A DNA stretch of 64,000 bases from Archangiaceae bacterium (lineage in GTDB: Bacteria > Myxococcota > Myxococcia > Myxococcales > Myxococcaceae). The translations under genes were made by a program, and so were the position numbers. This document shows positions 56,338 through 64,000 of this stretch, one piece after another; positions within the stretch are counted from its first letter, which is position 1, and each line of letters begins with the position of its first letter. Under the pieces are notes generated by a model, which was not told the origin of the DNA, made no database searches, and was given only the letters and a program-made list of their open reading frames with translations. Where the stretch lies: assembly GCA_016714225.1 (NCBI GenBank), contig JADJNS010000004.1, forward strand, positions 124,001 to 188,000, read 5' to 3'.

Positions 56338-57177
56338 ATGAATCGCGCCATCTGCGTCGCCATGATCTTCGCGCTGCCCGCGTACGCCGGCCCCATCGGC
56401 TACGCCCAGGCGACCGGGTACTTCAAGAAAGACTCTCGCCCCACGCTGTACCAACCGCTCAACCTGCTCGACGGCCGCGACAACACCGCGTGGTGCTCGC
56501 CGACCGCAGACACGCTCAACGATCACCTCACCTTCGGCTTCAAGGGCCCCGAGACGATCTCCGAGCTGCGCATCAACAACGGCAACAACTTCAGCGCCGA
56601 CACCTTCAATCAGTTCGGTCGCGCCAGGCGCATCGAGCTCAAGGGCCGCACCACCTCGAAGACCTTCGAGATCGAAGACAAGCGCGGGCCGCAGACCATC
56701 ACCTTCGACCCGCCCATCGAGGGCACCCGCTTCAGCCTCGAGGTGCTCGATCAGTTTCCCGCCGATGACCCCGACAGCCCGGTGTGCCTCACCGACGTGA
56801 TCTTCGTCGGCGGCGGCAAGCCGCTGAGCGGCAGCTACCTCGGCACCAAGCTCAAGTACGACAAGCAGACCGCGCTGGTGATGGGCACCTGGTACGCGGG
56901 CTACGAAGACAAGCCCGACCGGTTTCTCTCGTTCTTCTTCGACGGCACCTTTCGCTACTCGTTCGAGCCCTACGACACCGCCAAGTACCAGCCCAAAGAC
57001 GTGGTGGGCGAGTACGACGTCTCACCCGGGCGCGTCACCTTCCAGATCGGCAAGGCGAAGAAGGGCGCGAAGATGAACCTCGACGCGAACACCAAGACCA
57101 AGAAGGGGGGGCAGTACCTGGTGTTCGAAGGCGAGCTGCCCGACGACCTGAAGCAGACCTTCAGGTCGATTCCCTAG
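56338..57177 (+). CDS. Secreted protein with discoidin/NADase-type glycan-binding-like domain
   Basis: A 279-aa protein; ATG 56338 is chosen since it begins a short signal peptide (MNRAICVAMIFALPAYAGP), while the upstream frame lacks one. Residues ~35-165 resemble discoidin/NADase-type glycan-binding domains: PLNLLDGRDNTAWCSPTADT, LTFGFKGPETISELRINNGN, and a late SPVCLTDVIF. The C-terminal ~90 residues form a separate beta-rich domain (FLSFFFDGTFRYSFEPYDTA, PGRVTFQIGK). Probably exported and carbohydrate-binding. Divergent from the PPC-like lipoprotein gene across 41 bases. Confidence 0.75.
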   Translation: MNRAICVAMIFALPAYAGPIGYAQATGYFKKDSRPTLYQPLNLLDGRDNTAWCSPTADTLNDHLTFGFKGPETISELRINNGNNFSADTFNQFGRARRIELKGRTTSKTFEIEDKRGPQTITFDPPIEGTRFSLEVLDQFPADDPDSPVCLTDVIFVGGGKPLSGSYLGTKLKYDKQTALVMGTWYAGYEDKPDRFLSFFFDGTFRYSFEPYDTAKYQPKDVVGEYDVSPGRVTFQIGKAKKGAKMNLDANTKTKKGGQYLVFEGELPDDLKQTFRSIP

Positions 57178-57257
57178 GTCGGGCAGTCGAGGCGCCCGCG
57201 TGAGTCGAGCGCGGCTCGTTCGCAACGAAGCGCCCGGCCTCGGTGCAGCCGCTCTTT

Positions 57258-57656
57258 CTAGGCGGCGCCGGCCTTCTTCTTGATCTTGGTCGACGACCAC
57301 GCCTTGAAGAACGAGATGATCTCGGCGAGCGCCTGCTTGGCGTTGCTCGCGTCTTTGAACTCCGACTCGAGGAACATGCCGCCGCACGACTCGCACGAGT
57401 CGTAGTGGAGCGGGTGGTTTCGCTCGCCGCCCACCACGGTCACCAGATCGACCTGGCAGTCGGGGCACTGACCCGACATCGCGTCCGGGTCGAGCTTGCC
57501 GCCGAGAGACTCCAGGCCAGGGAGGTTGTTGTGAAGAAGCAGTCGGTTGAGATCGGCCACATCAACCCAAAGCCCGCCGCACTGACCGCACTTGCGAAGC
57601 GTCAGGTCCTCTCCTTCGAGAGAGGCCAATTCGACGCCGCAACTGGGGCAATCCAT
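57258..57656 (-). CDS. TFIIB-type zinc-ribbon protein
   Basis: A 132-aa protein with two Cys4 modules: CPSCGVEL...CGQCGGLWVD and CPDCQVDL...CESCGGMFLE, each followed by a Leu/Phe-rich strand, as in the zf-TFIIB domain family. The C-terminus is helical and basic (STKIKKKAGAA). The family is widespread and its function is unclear; it may bind nucleic acid. Convergent with the discoidin-like gene. Confidence 0.85.
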   Translation of the reverse strand: MDCPSCGVELASLEGEDLTLRKCGQCGGLWVDVADLNRLLLHNNLPGLESLGGKLDPDAMSGQCPDCQVDLVTVVGGERNHPLHYDSCESCGGMFLESEFKDASNAKQALAEIISFFKAWSSTKIKKKAGAA

Positions 57657-57746
57657 AAAAGAGGAACGTCTCCTGTGGGGGTGAAGGTGAAATGCTACGG
57701 CCGGCCAATCGTCGCGCGCAACTCGAGATGAGCCCCTGTTACCGAA

Positions 57747-59005
57747 TCACCCCTTGACTCGGTGAATCTCTGCGCCGAGGGCGTTGAGCTTCTGCTCCAG
57801 GTGCTCGTAGCCCCGATCGAGGTGATACACGCGGCTCACCGTGGTCTTGCCCTCGGCCTTCAGGCCGGCGAGCACCAGCGACGCCGACGCGCGCAGGTCG
57901 GTCGCCATCACCGGCGCTCCCGACAGCCGGCTCTGGCCGCGCACCACCGCCACCGCTCCGTCGACGGTGATGTCGGCGCCCATGCGACGCAGCTCGGCCA
58001 CGTGCATGTACCTGTTCTCGAAGATGTTCTCGGTGATCACGCTGGTGCCGTCGGCGACTGTCATCAACGCCATCACCTGCGCCTGCATGTCGGTGGGAAA
58101 CCCGGGGTGCTCTTTCGTCTTCACGTCGACCGCGCGCACCCGCGAAGGCCCCTTGAGCCGAATGCCGCCGCCCTCGGTGGTGATGGTGCAGCCCGCCTCG
58201 CGCAGCTTGGCGATCAGCGCCTCGAGGTGCTCGGGCACCGCCTCTTTCACCAGCACGTCGCCGCCGGTGATGGCCGCCGCCACCAGCAGGGTGCCCGCCT
58301 CGATGCGGTCGGGAATGATCGCGTGATCGACCGGCTTCAGGCCGTCGACGCCGTCGATGGTGATGATGTCGGTGCCCGCGCCGCTCACCTTCGCGCCCAT
58401 CTTGTTGAGCACCCGCGCCAGCTCTTCGACCTCGGGCTCGCGCGCGGCGTTCTCCAACAGGGTGCGGCCCTTGGCGAGCGCCGCCGCCATCATCACGTTC
58501 TCGGTGCCGGTGACGGTGATGAGGTCGAAGTCGAGCCGGCCGCCGGTGAGCCGCGAGGCGCGCGCCTCGACGTAGCCCTCGGCCAGCTCGACGGTGGCGC
58601 CCAGCGCCTTCAGGCCCTTGAGGTGCTGATCGATGGGCCGCGCCCCGATCGCGCAGCCGCCGGGCATCGACACCCGCGAGCGCCCGTAACGCGCGGTGAG
58701 CGGGCCCAGCACCAGCACCGAGGCGCGCATGGTCTTCACCAGCTCGTAGGGCGCCTCGGGCGTGACGTTCTTGGGCACCCGAATGCGCGCCTCGTGGCGC
58801 TCTTTCGACCACTCGCACTCGCAGCCCATGGTGCGCAGCACCTTGAGCATGGTCTGCACGTCGGCCAGGTCGGGCACGTTGCGGACAGGTGCTCGCCCTC
58901 GGCCAGCAGCGACGAGGCGAGAATCGGCAGCGCGGCGTTCTTCGCCCCGCTGGCGTGGGTCTCACCCTTGAGCGGGCCGCGCCCGGTGATCACGATCGAG
59001 TCCAA
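57747..59005 (-). CDS. murA: UDP-N-acetylglucosamine 1-carboxyvinyltransferase, apparent one-base frameshift
   Basis: MurA adds enolpyruvate to UDP-GlcNAc, the first committed peptidoglycan step. The start is TTG 59005 (MDSIVITGRGPLKGETHASG, SGAKNAALPIL); the product would be ~419 aa, normal length. At about 58886 the frame breaks: GEHLSATCPTW should read GEHLVRNVPDLADV, restored by one added G in the gagcacctgtccgc region. After that the frame is intact with the active-site loop (MPGGCAIGARPIDQHLKGL, with the essential Cys), GFPTDMQAQVMAL and DLRASASLVLAGL. Since MurA is essential and no second copy is visible, a sequencing error is likely. It directly follows prmC. Confidence 0.85.
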
Positions 59006-59006
59006 T

Positions 59007-59882
59007 TCAGGCCGCCCTTCCGAAAGCGAGTCTGTCGTGCCGCGCCAGGTCCTTCTCGATGCGCACCTCGTGGTAACCGGCCCGCACCAAGATGTCTCTC
59101 ACGGCGTCTCCCTGCCCATCGCCGATCTCCAGTGCAAGGGTGCCGCCAGCCTTGAGGTAGGGCGGGGCGGCCTCGGCGATGCGCCGCACCAGGTCGAGGC
59201 CGTCGGCCCCGCCGTCGAGCGCCGCGCGCGGCTCGCGCTGCACCTCGCGCTGCAGGGTGGGCAGCTCAGCGGCCATCACGTAGGGCGGGTTCGACACCAC
59301 CACGTCGAACCTGGGCCCTTGAGGCACCGCCGCCAACAGGTCGCCCTGCAGCACGGTCACCCGGCCGCCCGCGCCGAGCGCCTCGGCGTTGAGCTTCGCC
59401 ACCGCGCAGGCGTCGGCCAGCAGGTCGGTCGCCCACACCGAGGCCTGCGGCCGCTCGCAGGCGATGGTGACCGCGATGCAGCCCGAGCCGGTGCACAGAT
59501 CCAACACGCGCGACGGAGCGTCTTTGGCGCACAGCTTCAACACCGCCTCGACCAACAGCTCGGTCTCGGGCCGGGGTATCAGCACCCGCGCGTCGACCTG
59601 AAAGCGCCGGCCGTAGAACTCTTTCTGGCCGGTGAGGTACTGGGTCGGCTCGCCGCCCACCCGGCGCTGAATCAGCGCCCGGTAGGCCCCCAGCTCGTCC
59701 TTGTTCAGCGGGCGATCGAGCTGCGTGTAGAGCGTGACCCGGTCGACCTTCAGGCTGTGCCCGAGCAAGAGCTCGGCGGTCAGCCGCGGCGCGTCGACGT
59801 TCGCCTTCTCGAAGTGCTGCGAGGTCCACCCCAGAACCTTGCGCACCGTCCATGTCTCGGCGTTGTCGGCAGCCACTTTCAA
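59007..59882 (-). CDS. prmC: Peptide chain release factor N5-glutamine methyltransferase
   Basis: A 291-aa protein; TTG 59882 has an agaggtg site upstream, GTG 59876 is an alternative. The N-terminal helical domain (AELLLGHSL, QYLTGQKEFYGRRFQVDARV, LIPRPETELLVEA) is typical of PrmC/HemK. The methyltransferase core has DLCTGSGCIAVTIA and the substrate-binding NPPY motif (VVVSNPPYVM). It methylates the Gln of the GGQ motif in release factors RF1/RF2. The gene order prfA-prmC-murA supports this, its substrate RF1 lying 48 bases upstream. Confidence 0.93.
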   Translation of the reverse strand: MKVAADNAETWTVRKVLGWTSQHFEKANVDAPRLTAELLLGHSLKVDRVTLYTQLDRPLNKDELGAYRALIQRRVGGEPTQYLTGQKEFYGRRFQVDARVLIPRPETELLVEAVLKLCAKDAPSRVLDLCTGSGCIAVTIACERPQASVWATDLLADACAVAKLNAEALGAGGRVTVLQGDLLAAVPQGPRFDVVVSNPPYVMAAELPTLQREVQREPRAALDGGADGLDLVRRIAEAAPPYLKAGGTLALEIGDGQGDAVRDILVRAGYHEVRIEKDLARHDRLAFGRAA

Positions 59883-59930
59883 GAAGCGCGCACCTCTACC
59901 ACGGGCCGCCGCGCTGAAAAGCAGCGACGC

Positions 59931-60986
59931 TCACTGGTTCTGCTTCAGCGCCTCCGACTGGAAGTGGGTGCGGCAGGCGGTGATGACGTCGTCGATGTCG
60001 CCGGCCATCGCCGCGGGCAGGTTGTGGCGCGTGTACCCGATGCGGTGATCGGTGAGCCGGTCTTGGGGGAAGTTGTAGGTGCGAATCTTCTCGCTGCGGT
60101 CGCCGCTGCCGACCTGGCCCTTGCGCATCGAGTCGCGCTCGGCGCGCAGCTTCTCTTGCTCCATCTCGTAGAGCCGCGCGGCCAGCATGCGCTTGGCCAT
60201 CGCGCGGTTCTTGGTCTGGCTCTTTTCCTGCTGGCACTTCACCACGATGCCGGTCGGCTTGTGAATGAGGCGCACCGCCGAGTCGGTGGTGTTGACGCTC
60301 TGGCCGCCGGCGCCGGTCGAGCGCATCACCTGCATCTCGATGTCCGAGTCTTTGAGCTGCACGTCGACTTCGTCGGCCTCGGGCATCACCGCCACGGTGA
60401 TGGTCGAGGTGTGAATGCGGCCCTGCGCCTCGGTGGCCGGCACCCGCTGCACCCGGTGCACGCCCGACTCGTACTTCATCACCGAGTACACCGCGTTGCC
60501 GGCCAGGGTGAGGGTGGCGTCTTTGATGCCGCCCTGGTTGCCGGTGCTCTGGTCGACGAGGTCGGCCTTCCACCCCTGGCGGGCGGCGTAGCGCAGGTAC
60601 ATCTGCATCACCTCTTCGGCGAAGAGCGACGCCTCGTCTCCGCCGGCCCCGCTGCGAATCTCGACGATGACGTTCTTTTCGTCGGCGGGATCTTTGGGCA
60701 GCAGCAGGACCTTCAGCTCGGCCTCGAGCGCGGCGCGCTGCTCTTTCAGCGCGGGCAGCTCGTCTTTCGCCATGTCGCCCAGCTCGGTGCCGAGCAGCTC
60801 TTCGTTGTCGGTGACCGCCTTGGCGACCTTCTTGTACTCGCGGAACCGCTCGACCAGCTTCTCGATCGACGAGCGCTCGCGCGCCACCTTCTGCAGGCGC
60901 GTCGAATCGGCGAGCACCGCCGGGCTCGAGAGATCGGCGGTCAGCCGCTCGAACCGTTGCTCCACTTCTTCCAGCTTGTCGATCAC
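59931..60986 (-). CDS. prfA: Peptide chain release factor 1
   Basis: A 351-aa protein from GTG 60986. It matches RF1 along its length: SGAGGDEASLFAEEVMQMY, the codon-recognition PAT tripeptide in VQRVPATEAQGRIHTSTI, and the GGQ catalytic loop in MRSTGAGGQSVNTTDSAVRL, with IVVKCQQEKSQTKN and a helical end. RF1 releases peptides at UAA and UAG stops. It leads the minus-strand cluster prfA-prmC-murA and is divergent from the 38-aa basic peptide gene. Confidence 0.95.
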   Translation of the reverse strand: MIDKLEEVEQRFERLTADLSSPAVLADSTRLQKVARERSSIEKLVERFREYKKVAKAVTDNEELLGTELGDMAKDELPALKEQRAALEAELKVLLLPKDPADEKNVIVEIRSGAGGDEASLFAEEVMQMYLRYAARQGWKADLVDQSTGNQGGIKDATLTLAGNAVYSVMKYESGVHRVQRVPATEAQGRIHTSTITVAVMPEADEVDVQLKDSDIEMQVMRSTGAGGQSVNTTDSAVRLIHKPTGIVVKCQQEKSQTKNRAMAKRMLAARLYEMEQEKLRAERDSMRKGQVGSGDRSEKIRTYNFPQDRLTDHRIGYTRHNLPAAMAGDIDDVITACRTHFQSEALKQNQ

Positions 60987-61034
60987 CGCTTCACACGTCT
61001 AAGAGACGCTCGCACTCCAACGCAAGGAACAACC

Positions 61035-61151
61035 ATGGCCGCCGTTCGCTCCAACCGTACGAAGAAGAAGCTGAAGAATCGCGCCAAGACCAAGCGGTCG
61101 GTGCTGAAGCGCCGCCGCGTTCGCGCCCGCAAGGCCAAGGGCAAGTACTAG
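61035..61151 (+). CDS. 38-residue highly basic peptide
   Basis: ATG 61035 has an aagga site 5 bases upstream and the frame ends at TAG 61151. The peptide is MAAVRSNRTKKKLKNRAKTK followed by RSVLKRRRVRARKAKGKY; about half its residues are Lys or Arg. A strong terminator follows directly. It resembles small ribosome-associated or nucleic-acid-binding peptides in character, but not clearly a known ribosomal protein (it is not L36, L34 or bTHX by motif). Its own promoter region (48 bases) is shared with prfA. Coding is supported by start, RBS, composition and terminator. Confidence 0.65.
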   Translation: MAAVRSNRTKKKLKNRAKTKRSVLKRRRVRARKAKGKY

Positions 61152-61183
61152 CCTTTCGCTTTTAGGTCGCCGCTGCGAAGAGA

Positions 61184-61230
61184 CGCGCGCGCCTCGCCGC
61201 AATGCCGCGGGGCGCGCGCGTTTCGTCTTT
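61184..61230. terminator. Strong intrinsic terminator between convergent genes
   Basis: A 10-bp GC stem (61184-61193 with 61211-61220, alternating CG) with a 17-base loop, followed by tttcgtctttc on the plus side. It serves the basic-peptide gene; the opposite gene (beta-helix lipoprotein) ends at 61231, so it may act in both directions. Confidence 0.8.
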
Positions 61231-62715
61231 CTACGGGCAGGCCGGAGCGGGAGCGCCGCGCTCGAGCGCGCCGTAGTCGGGCATCGCACCGCGCACCGCG
61301 TTGGTGAAGTCGACCAACGGGGTCTGCGCGTTGACCACGCCCTTGTCGAGCGCGGGGCTGCCCGCCGCCAGCTGGTAGCTCACCGTGTCGACGTACATCG
61401 GGCTGCCGCCCACCAGGTTGGTGCCGATCATCGACGGCATCGGGTCGGCCCCGTCGATCTGCAAGGTGGGGAAGATGTTGTTCCACACCGTCATGTTGCT
61501 GTTGCCGTTCAAGATCACGTTGTTCGCCTGATCGTGAGGCGTGCGGTGCCAGGTCTTGAAGCCGACCGGGCCCGCGACGGTGTTGTAGACGACGCGAATG
61601 TTGGTGGCCGCGTCGAGCTCGACGCCGGCGGCGACCCAGCCCGAGATCACGTTGTTCGCCACCGTGATGTCGCTCGAGATCATGTTCTCGACGCCGGCGA
61701 AGTTGTCCCACTCGGTGCCGGGCGTGGCGAGGCGAACCGCGACCACGTTCGCCGTGCTGCCGCGCATGCGGTTGCGCAAGATGTCGATGCGCACCCCGCC
61801 GGCGGTCAGCACCCCGTCGCCCTTGGGGTCGTGGAACACGTTGTTCTCGATGCGCAGGTCGCGCCCGCCGCTCACCTGGAAGCAGTTGTGCGTGCCGCAC
61901 TGGAAGTCGCTGTTCACGAAGGTGAGGTGGTGGTTCCAGTTCGCGTTCGGAGAGAAGTTGGTGAGGATGAAGATGGTGCGCGCTCCGTTGTGAATCGACG
62001 AGCGCACCACGGTGATGTCGTGCGACATGCCGGTCGCGCTGCCCGAGCCGTGAATGTAGAGGCCCGACGCGTCTTGGGTGCCGAGGTCGATGCTCACGGT
62101 GTCGAGGGTGATGAACGACGCGGTGCCCAGGTCGACCGTGCCGGTGAACTTGAGACCGCGCAGGTAGAGATGCGTGCAGCCGTTGCAGGTCAGCCCCGCG
62201 AAGGTGGGGCTCGCCCCGGCGGCCGCTTCGATGAACACGTCGCCGCTCGGCTTCGCGGTGATGCTCTGCGCGCCGTAGGTGCCGGCGGCGACGCGAATGC
62301 GATCTCCGGGGGCCGACATCGCCACCAGCGTCTGCAGGGTGCCCGAGCCGGTGAAGTCGCGGGTGGTGCCGGTCGCCATCGGCATGCCCGCGTCGGGGCA
62401 CATCGCTCCGCCAGCGCTGCCACCGCTCGCGCCGCCCGAGCCGCCGGCCCGCGCACCGCCTGCGCCGCCTGCGGTCGAGCCGCCCGAGCCGCCCGCCGTC
62501 GAACCGCCTGAGCCGCCCGCCGTCGCGCCACCCGTGCCACCTGCCGTCGCGCCGCCTGAGCCGCCCGCTGCTGCGCCGCCTGCGGTCGCGCCTCCCGCCC
62601 CGCCTGCCGTCGAGCCGCCCGAGCCGCCTGCGGTCGCGGTGCCTCCGCCGTCGCCGCCGGTACCCGGCATGCCCGAACACCCACACAGCACCAGCACGGC
62701 GAGCAGGTTGCGCAT
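61231..62715 (-). CDS. Lipoprotein with Gly-rich linker and parallel beta-helix domain
   Basis: A 494-aa protein from ATG 62715 (signal MRNLLAVLVLCGCSG). A ~85-residue linker of AGG/SGG/TAGG repeats follows. Residues ~115-470 form a right-handed parallel beta-helix of the pectate-lyase-like type: GTLQTLVAMSAPGDRIRVAA, ITAKPSGDVFIEA, then rungs with IENNVFHDP, ITVANNVISGW and IRVVYNTVAG. There are no obvious lyase catalytic residues. It is likely surface-anchored, binding or cleaving polysaccharide. Confidence 0.82.
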   Translation of the reverse strand: MRNLLAVLVLCGCSGMPGTGGDGGGTATAGGSGGSTAGGAGGATAGGAAAGGSGGATAGGTGGATAGGSGGSTAGGSGGSTAGGAGGARAGGSGGASGGSAGGAMCPDAGMPMATGTTRDFTGSGTLQTLVAMSAPGDRIRVAAGTYGAQSITAKPSGDVFIEAAAGASPTFAGLTCNGCTHLYLRGLKFTGTVDLGTASFITLDTVSIDLGTQDASGLYIHGSGSATGMSHDITVVRSSIHNGARTIFILTNFSPNANWNHHLTFVNSDFQCGTHNCFQVSGGRDLRIENNVFHDPKGDGVLTAGGVRIDILRNRMRGSTANVVAVRLATPGTEWDNFAGVENMISSDITVANNVISGWVAAGVELDAATNIRVVYNTVAGPVGFKTWHRTPHDQANNVILNGNSNMTVWNNIFPTLQIDGADPMPSMIGTNLVGGSPMYVDTVSYQLAAGSPALDKGVVNAQTPLVDFTNAVRGAMPDYGALERGAPAPACP

Positions 62716-62772
62716 GGGGCGCGAGTCTACCCCGAGTCGCGCTCCCGCCGGCCGTGGCTCGACGTCGAGCCT

Positions 62773-63567
62773 TTAGACCCCGAACAGCTTCTGCGGGTCC
62801 CCGTGCTCCACCCCGAAGTGCAGGTGCGCGACGCCGTTCGCGCTCCCCGAGTACCCGATGATGTCGCCCTTCTTCACGTGCTGCCCGGCGTGCACCGTGA
62901 GCTTGGAGAGGTGCGCGTAGTAGAACGAGTTTCCCGGGGTGTCGACGTACACGCGGCTCCCCGCGAAGCGGGGGTTCGACGAATCGAGCGGCCCGATGCG
63001 CGAGCCGATCGTCCCGTCGGCGACCGCGTAGATCGGCGTGCCGTTCGGCACCGCGATGTCGAGCGCGTTGTCGCTCTGCCAGTTGCCGATGGTGTGGGTG
63101 CCCTGAAACGGCCGGCCGATGATCGAGCCCACCTTGCCGGTCGGGTAGAACAGCCCCGACGGCGTCTTCTTGGCGCTCTTCGGCTCGTGCGCCGCCTCGG
63201 AAATGAGCTGCTGCACCGGCCGGCCCGCCCAGCGCCCGATGTTGCCGAGCTTGGGGTGCTCTTTCTTGAACTTCACGATCGCGTCGAGCAGCTTCGGGTC
63301 CATCACGCCGTCTTTCGCGCCGACCTGAAAGCCGAGCTTGTCGAGCTGCTTCTCGAGCGTCGCGACGGTCTTGCCCTTCATGCCCGCGACGAACAGATCT
63401 TTGCGCTTGTCGGGCACCCTGGCCACGGTCGCCAGCGCCTGGGCCGTCTTCTCGTCGACCACGCCCGTCGGCGACAGACCCTTCGCCTTCTGAAACGTCT
63501 TCAGGTCGGCGTCAGTACCTCGGTAACCGATCTTCTTGAGCTGCTTCTGGACCGTGGGAGTGAGCAT
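62773..63567 (-). CDS. Peptidoglycan-binding M23-family peptidase-like protein
   Basis: A 264-aa protein from ATG 63567 without a clear signal peptide. Two peptidoglycan-binding-like segments occupy 1-115 (LKTFQKAKGLSPTGVVDEKT and TLEKQLDKLGFQVGAKDGVM). The C-terminal ~130 residues are an M23/LytM-type domain (ALDIAVPNGTPIYAVADG, YYAHLSKL, HLHFGVEHG). The second HxH zinc site is present, but the first metal-binding His of the HxxxD motif is Asn (DNALD), so zinc peptidase activity may be lost or changed. Its paralogue at the right window edge shares the N-terminal module. Confidence 0.75.
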   Translation of the reverse strand: MLTPTVQKQLKKIGYRGTDADLKTFQKAKGLSPTGVVDEKTAQALATVARVPDKRKDLFVAGMKGKTVATLEKQLDKLGFQVGAKDGVMDPKLLDAIVKFKKEHPKLGNIGRWAGRPVQQLISEAAHEPKSAKKTPSGLFYPTGKVGSIIGRPFQGTHTIGNWQSDNALDIAVPNGTPIYAVADGTIGSRIGPLDSSNPRFAGSRVYVDTPGNSFYYAHLSKLTVHAGQHVKKGDIIGYSGSANGVAHLHFGVEHGDPQKLFGV

Positions 63568-63679
63568 CGCGCGCCAGAATGAGCACGCCGCACGCCACCA
63601 CGCCCCCCAGGCAAATCGCGCCGTTCGGCGATGTACTCCTGTCGACGCGACGTTGAGGTGAAAACGAGAGGCGACAGCT

Positions 63680-64000
63680 TCAGGCGGTGCGCTTCACCAC
63701 CGGCCGGCCCGCCCACCGCGAGAGATCATGCTCGACCTTCGGGTTCTGCCGTTTGAACTCGGCGATCGCATCGGCCAGCCGCTCGTCGATCACGTGCTCG
63801 CCGGGAGCCGGCACGCTCAGCCGCGCCGGCGGAGGCGGCACGCGCGCCACGAACTGATCTCTGCGGCTCTCTTGCGCCAGCCGCACCGCCCGCTCGAGCG
63901 TGATGCGGGTCTGCGCATCGACCACGCCCGACGGCCGAATACCGCGCTCCGACTGAAAGCGCTTCAGCTCGGCAACCGTGCCGCCATAGCCGAGCTGCTT
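63680..64000 (-). CDS. Peptidoglycan-binding domain protein, partial
   Basis: The frame is open to the window edge, so the start lies outside. It reads KQLGYGGTVAELKRFQSERG, then the PSGVVDAQTRITLERAVRLA helix and, near the end, DERLADAIAEFKRQNPKVEH followed by WAGRPVVKRTA. This is the same plan as residues 10-125 of the M23-like protein next door (tandem peptidoglycan-binding modules, ending WAGRPVQQ). No catalytic domain is included; the gene ends at 63680. It is probably a duplicate that lost or never had the peptidase part. Confidence 0.7.
   Translation of the reverse strand, partial: KQLGYGGTVAELKRFQSERGIRPSGVVDAQTRITLERAVRLAQESRRDQFVARVPPPPARLSVPAPGEHVIDERLADAIAEFKRQNPKVEHDLSRWAGRPVVKRTA

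Overview
The window is high-GC DNA (G or C strongly favoured at third codon positions) from a myxobacterium-like member of the Myxococcota. This is inferred from many lipoproteins with Gly/Ala- or Asp-Ala-Gly-rich linkers after the lipobox, serine/threonine kinases fused to PilZ, receiver and J-like domains, long coiled-coil regulators, and a MopE-type repeat lipoprotein. Species cannot be told from the sequence.

Layout. (1) 1-5590, all minus strand: right end of a prophage with a tightly overlapping operon, from an excisionase-like HTH protein through a second HTH protein and coiled-coil proteins to a tape-measure protein and a frameshifted tail protein. It is bounded at 5727-5772 by a duplicated 3' half of tRNA-Gly, the likely att site. 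(2) 5812-8125: surface endonuclease/phosphatase-fold lipoprotein, intact tRNA-Gly(GCC) with terminator, and a decayed siderophore-interacting protein. (3) 8126-19613: two large convergent loci of unusual giant proteins, a 1460-aa lethal-factor-like metallopeptidase joined to two CbbX-type AAA modules, facing a three-gene operon with a 1697-aa protein of tandem repeats plus dynein/MoxR-like ATPase modules. A 190-bp element with perfect 24-bp terminal inverted repeats lies between them. (4) 19738-25525: esterase lipoprotein, then a translationally coupled trio (zinc ribbon, SelO-like protein, PBP4-like carboxypeptidase). (5) 25530-35449: signalling block with a kinase-PilZ-J-like protein, coiled-coil proteins, a receiver-DUF4388-J-like protein, a PhoD-like phosphatase and a kinase-receiver fusion. 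(6) 35485-50605: Cys-rich lipoprotein, MFS and EamA transporters, CAP-domain lipoprotein, metallophosphoesterase, coiled-coil paralogue, a Tgt-MnmC fusion, a membrane protein operon, and a nadA operon. (7) 50597-64000: MopE/collagen-like lipoprotein coupled to an OmpA-family protein, four-helix-bundle protein, PPC-like and discoidin-like secreted proteins, the housekeeping cluster prfA-prmC-murA with a divergent 38-aa basic peptide, a beta-helix lipoprotein, and peptidoglycan-binding/M23 proteins.

Four otherwise healthy genes, including the essential murA, carry an apparent single-base frameshift. This suggests either residual indel errors in the assembly or, less likely, real lesions. The most novel-looking part is 8126-25525, where giant ATPase/peptidase proteins of unknown function sit beside diverged SelO-like and PBP4-like enzymes.
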